From Clostridiales bacterium (GTDB lineage: Bacteria > Bacillota > Clostridia > Oscillospirales > Oscillospiraceae), in contig JAJPXB010000059.1 in assembly GCA_021205695.1 (NCBI GenBank), forward strand, positions 1-55,641: DNA of 55,641 nt, in the 5' to 3' direction. The notes below the pieces were generated by a model. It searched no databases, was not told the origin of the DNA, and worked only from the letters and a program-made list of their open reading frames with translations. Shown in pieces: positions 52,702 to 55,641 of the stretch; the stretch's first letter is position 1, and every line of letters starts with the position of its first letter. A program made the position numbers and the translations under genes.

Positions 52702-55578
52702 TTACTGCTTGCTGAGCTTCCTGCTCTTTCGAATTGCCAGGACCTCCAGGACGACCAGCACGATGGCGACCAGGACATCCACAACAATCAGTATAACCTT
52801 CCAGGTGGACAGGCCGCCGTTCAGATTGTCAGGATCATAGGCCCGGCTGTTCACTACGGTGTAGAGAATGTTGTGGGCCGAGTTCCGCATGGCGAGAACG
52901 CCGGTGGCGCTGGTGGTATCAGACACATGGTTGGTCTCCACATCGTAGTTCTTCAGCATCAGATCGCTGCCGTTGCGGATCGCCTGGTCAGCATTCATGT
53001 AGCCCCAATAGTGGAAGCCGTCCGTGATGACCATACCCTGGAAGCCCCATTCGCCTCTCAGAACAGTCTGGAGGGAGCTGGAGCAGGCGCCAGCCCACTG
53101 GTTTCCGATGTAGTTCCAGGAGGACATGATGGCCTTGCAGCCGCCTTCCTTGACCGCCAGCTCGAAGGGCCGCATGTAAATCTCACGCAGCGCCTGCTCG
53201 GTGGTCCAGGTGCAGAGCATCTCTGCCTGGCAGGTCTGCTGGTCGTTGAGCACGAAGTGCTTGGCATAGGCGTATACGCCATGCGACTGCGCTCCGGTGA
53301 TGGAGGCTGCGGCGATCTTGCCGGCCAGCACGCCGTCCTCAGAGTAGTACTCAAAGTTCCGGCCGTCAAAGGCGGAGCGGTGGCAGTTCATGCCGGGGGC
53401 ATACCAGCCGGAGACGTCCATCTCGTTTGCCATGGTGCCGATGCTGTCGCCATAGGATTCCGCCAGCTCGGTGTTCCAGGTGGAGGCGATGATGACCTCG
53501 GACGGGAAGCCGATGGAGGCCAGGCCGGTGAAGTTGTTGGAGATGTTTGCCGGGCCGTCGCAGTCGTTGGTGGAGACCTTGCCAATGCTGGAGATCTCGA
53601 TGGTGGCGTAGCCGCCGAGGGCGATCAGGTTATCCATCTCGCTCACCGTCAGCTCGTCCAGCAGATCGTCCCACAGGGGATCGTCATAGTCCAGTCCCCG
53701 CAGGTCTGCCAGCTCCACGCCGTTGTTGGCGCCGGTGGTCGGCATGACATCGCTGTCGTCGTTGAAGTCCTCTGCGTTCCAGTTTCCGGTGTTGTAGAAG
53801 GTCGCCTTGATCTCATCGGACATCTGATAGGCGTCCTCAGAGGGGGCGGCGGTGACCTCGTCATAGTTGGCAAAGCCGTCTGCACGGGACAGATAAGTCA
53901 CTTCGCCCTCTGCAAAGCTGAAGGAGGTCACAGCGGCGACCTCGTCAGAGGTACGGGCGTTGTCCTCGTCATAGACGATGGTGTCCTCCAGCGTGAACGT
54001 GCGCTCATCCAGAACGGTGTGGGAGTCGGAACGGATGGAGATGGAATAGTCGCCGTTTTCCAGCACATAGCAGCCGTTGACATAGGAGTCAAAGGAGGCC
54101 ATGTCCTCCTCGTTGAAGGAGATGGTGATCGTGACGCTTTCACTGGGCTCCAGTGTGTCCGTCTTTTCGAAGGTCACCAGGTTCACGGAGGCCTTTTCAA
54201 TGCCGCCGTTGGTATAGGGAGGCGTGTAATAGACCTCCACCACGTCCTTGCCGGCCACAGTGCCGGTGTTGGTGACGGTCACGTCAAAGCTGATCGTCCC
54301 ATCTGCGGCGATCTCGAGGTCGCTCATGGTCTGCTCAAAGGTGGTGTAGCTCAGGCCATGGCCGAAGGGGTACTGTACCGTGGAGCTGTAGTCGATCAGC
54401 CCCTCCTCCGCTGCGGTTTCATAGAACTTGTAGCCCACATAGATGCTCTCCACATAGTCCACGAAGTGAGGGGTCGTAGTGCCATAGGTGAACGTGCCGG
54501 TGGCCTCATAGCCAAACTCGTCGGCATTTTCATAGGCGAACTCGCCGATGTTGTTGAAATAGGGGGTCGCGGTCAGGTCGTAGACGAAGGTATCCGTTGC
54601 CTTGCCGGAGGGGTTGACCGCGCCGGTCACGATCTCGCCCAGGGCGGTAAAGCCGGTCTGACCGGGGCCGGGGCACCAGATCACGCTCTTGATCTGCTCA
54701 TAGTCGTCCACAAAGCCCAGCTCCAGCGTGTTGGCGCTGTTATAGACCAGGATGACGTTGTCAAAGTTGGCGCAGACCAGGTCGATCATGTCCTTCTCCG
54801 TCTGGCTCAGGCTCAGGTAATGGGTCCCGTCCGGGAAGTCCTGGTACTCCGTGGAGTTGTCCTCATAGTGCTCCAGCGAGTCAGCCTCGCGGGTGACTGC
54901 CATATCAGTGGGGAGGTCGGCGAACTCGCCGCCGATCCGGCTGATAACGATCATGGCGGTATCGGAGAACTCCTTGGCGTTTTCGATCAGCTCATCCGTG
55001 TAGGTGTCGGCGGGAGGCTCGGGCAGCGTCCAGTAATGGTCGCCGTAGCCCAGCTCAGGCCGCTCGGCGCAGTAGGCACTGTAGAAGTCGCTGAGTTCGG
55101 TATTCAAATTCAGTCCGGCATTCTCCAGACCCTCCAGCAGAGTGACCTTCTCCATGGCGTCTGACAGGGCGCCGGAGCCGGTGCCGCCGTAGACCGGGTC
55201 AATCGAACCCCAGCCGAACACGTTCAGGTTGGAGCCGCTGCTCAGCGGCAGCAGGTCATCGTCGTTCTGTTCCAGGACGATTCCCTCTTCGGCAAGGTCA
55301 ATGCACAGGGCGCTGGCCTCCTCAACGGACTCGTCGCTGATCGTTCCCTCTCCGGAAACCAGCTCCAGAATGGACGACATGGGGATGACGCAGATTAGGT
55401 TGACGCAGATCAGCAGGGCCAAAACGATGGCCACGCCGGAGGAGCAGCGGATGAGAAATTTCTTTCCCTGGGGCTGCTTCCGGACCGCGATCATGACGAT
55501 GATTGTCACAACGGCCACCACGCCAAACCCGATCAGGTAGGGAGCACAGTTGGCAAGATTTGTCAACACGTCCTCCAT
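52702..55578 (-). CDS. Membrane-anchored GH3 glycosidase with permuted domain order
   Basis: About 958 residues, beta-glucosidase/xylosidase type. Order is unusual: two membrane spans near the N-terminus, the GH3 C-terminal alpha/beta domain (NVFGWGSIDPVYGGTGSG), a fibronectin-like domain (GTVAGKDVVEVYYTPPY), and only then the GH3 catalytic barrel (DCDGPANISNN, YAKHFVLNDQQT, nucleophile aspartate in GMVITDGFHYWG), and a last span near the C-terminus before RKSRKLSK. Canonical GH3 enzymes run barrel, alpha/beta, fibronectin. With spans at both ends the enzyme is fixed to the membrane. ATG at 55578 is chosen. A TTG at 55602 is an alternative, and neither has a good ribosome site. Confidence 0.85.
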   Translation of the reverse strand: MEDVLTNLANCAPYLIGFGVVAVVTIIVMIAVRKQPQGKKFLIRCSSGVAIVLALLICVNLICVIPMSSILELVSGEGTISDESVEEASALCIDLAEEGIVLEQNDDDLLPLSSGSNLNVFGWGSIDPVYGGTGSGALSDAMEKVTLLEGLENAGLNLNTELSDFYSAYCAERPELGYGDHYWTLPEPPADTYTDELIENAKEFSDTAMIVISRIGGEFADLPTDMAVTREADSLEHYEDNSTEYQDFPDGTHYLSLSQTEKDMIDLVCANFDNVILVYNSANTLELGFVDDYEQIKSVIWCPGPGQTGFTALGEIVTGAVNPSGKATDTFVYDLTATPYFNNIGEFAYENADEFGYEATGTFTYGTTTPHFVDYVESIYVGYKFYETAAEEGLIDYSSTVQYPFGHGLSYTTFEQTMSDLEIAADGTISFDVTVTNTGTVAGKDVVEVYYTPPYTNGGIEKASVNLVTFEKTDTLEPSESVTITISFNEEDMASFDSYVNGCYVLENGDYSISIRSDSHTVLDERTFTLEDTIVYDEDNARTSDEVAAVTSFSFAEGEVTYLSRADGFANYDEVTAAPSEDAYQMSDEIKATFYNTGNWNAEDFNDDSDVMPTTGANNGVELADLRGLDYDDPLWDDLLDELTVSEMDNLIALGGYATIEISSIGKVSTNDCDGPANISNNFTGLASIGFPSEVIIASTWNTELAESYGDSIGTMANEMDVSGWYAPGMNCHRSAFDGRNFEYYSEDGVLAGKIAAASITGAQSHGVYAYAKHFVLNDQQTCQAEMLCTWTTEQALREIYMRPFELAVKEGGCKAIMSSWNYIGNQWAGACSSSLQTVLRGEWGFQGMVITDGFHYWGYMNADQAIRNGSDLMLKNYDVETNHVSDTTSATGVLAMRNSAHNILYTVVNSRAYDPDNLNGGLSTWKVILIVVDVLVAIVLVVLEVLAIRKSRKLSKQ

Positions 55579-55641
55579 GTTCAGTGATTGTCCATTTGTC
55601 AATGATGTGAGACTGAGAAAAGGGAAAAAGTTTATTCGTAA

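Overview
The window reads as chromosomal DNA of a GC-rich (roughly 60% by eye) low-branching Firmicute, most likely a gut Clostridium-class bacterium of the Oscillospiraceae type (Flavonifractor-like). The grounds are strong GGAGG-type ribosome sites, Firmicute gene forms (SDR-type fructuronate reductase, GlgC/GlgD pair, Amt-PII fusion, HrcA/CIRCE box, VanW protein), and long spurious open frames antisense to real genes. The species call is inference. No rRNA, tRNA or CRISPR array was recognised. Forty real or probable protein genes, two IS fossils and a set of promoters, operators and terminators are described.

Layout. 1-834: a 2-hydroxyacid dehydrogenase cut by the left edge. 1116-8143: a small zinc-ribbon protein, a LacI-type regulator, and a divergent hexuronate operon (uxaC, SDR fructuronate reductase, a GltD-like flavoprotein, KDPG aldolase, KDG kinase). 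The mannonate dehydratase step is missing from it. 8270-14284: a glycogen cluster on the minus strand (branching-enzyme homologue, glgC, glgD, glgA). The branching-enzyme homologue lacks the catalytic aspartate of its family. 14515-17825: Na+/phosphate symporter with PhoU-like tail, YczE-type membrane protein, GIY-YIG protein. 17822-18519: a long intergenic stretch with a consensus minus-strand promoter and a candidate RNA, then gdhA. 19966-27341: YitT protein, metY, the hsp20-clpB heat-shock pair with a CIRCE box, and an NfeD-SPFH membrane pair. 27532-28062: decayed transposase pieces. 28076-34019: GH2 beta-galactosidase, Amt-PII ammonium transporter with an attenuator-like leader, sfsA. 34301-41937: rpoB-rpoC without their usual ribosomal-protein neighbours. 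42070-48633: metG, a ROK sugar kinase, a VanW/G5 surface protein, a DUF2461 protein and an ECF-transporter S component. 48789-52442: an isolated run of phage-like tail-tip, carbohydrate-binding, XhlA-like and holin-like genes. 52702-55578: a membrane-anchored GH3 glycosidase with its domains in permuted order.

How the genes fit together. The sugar genes suggest a glycan- and uronate-using fermenter that stores glycogen: beta-galactosidase, GH3 enzyme and ROK kinase feed hexose in, the uxaC operon feeds uronates to pyruvate and glyceraldehyde-3-phosphate, and the glg cluster stores glucose. gdhA and amt-PII handle ammonium.

Most unusual items: (1) the GlgB homologue with serine in place of the nucleophile; (2) the orphan tail/holin cassette; (3) a 162-bp near-palindromic repeat present twice (9771-9932 and 47784-47945); (4) a terminator hairpin in the amt leader; (5) a strongly promoted non-coding or small-ORF transcript at 18079-17822; (6) several perfect inverted repeats that straddle or abut promoter boxes (lacI, glgB, metY, lacZ).
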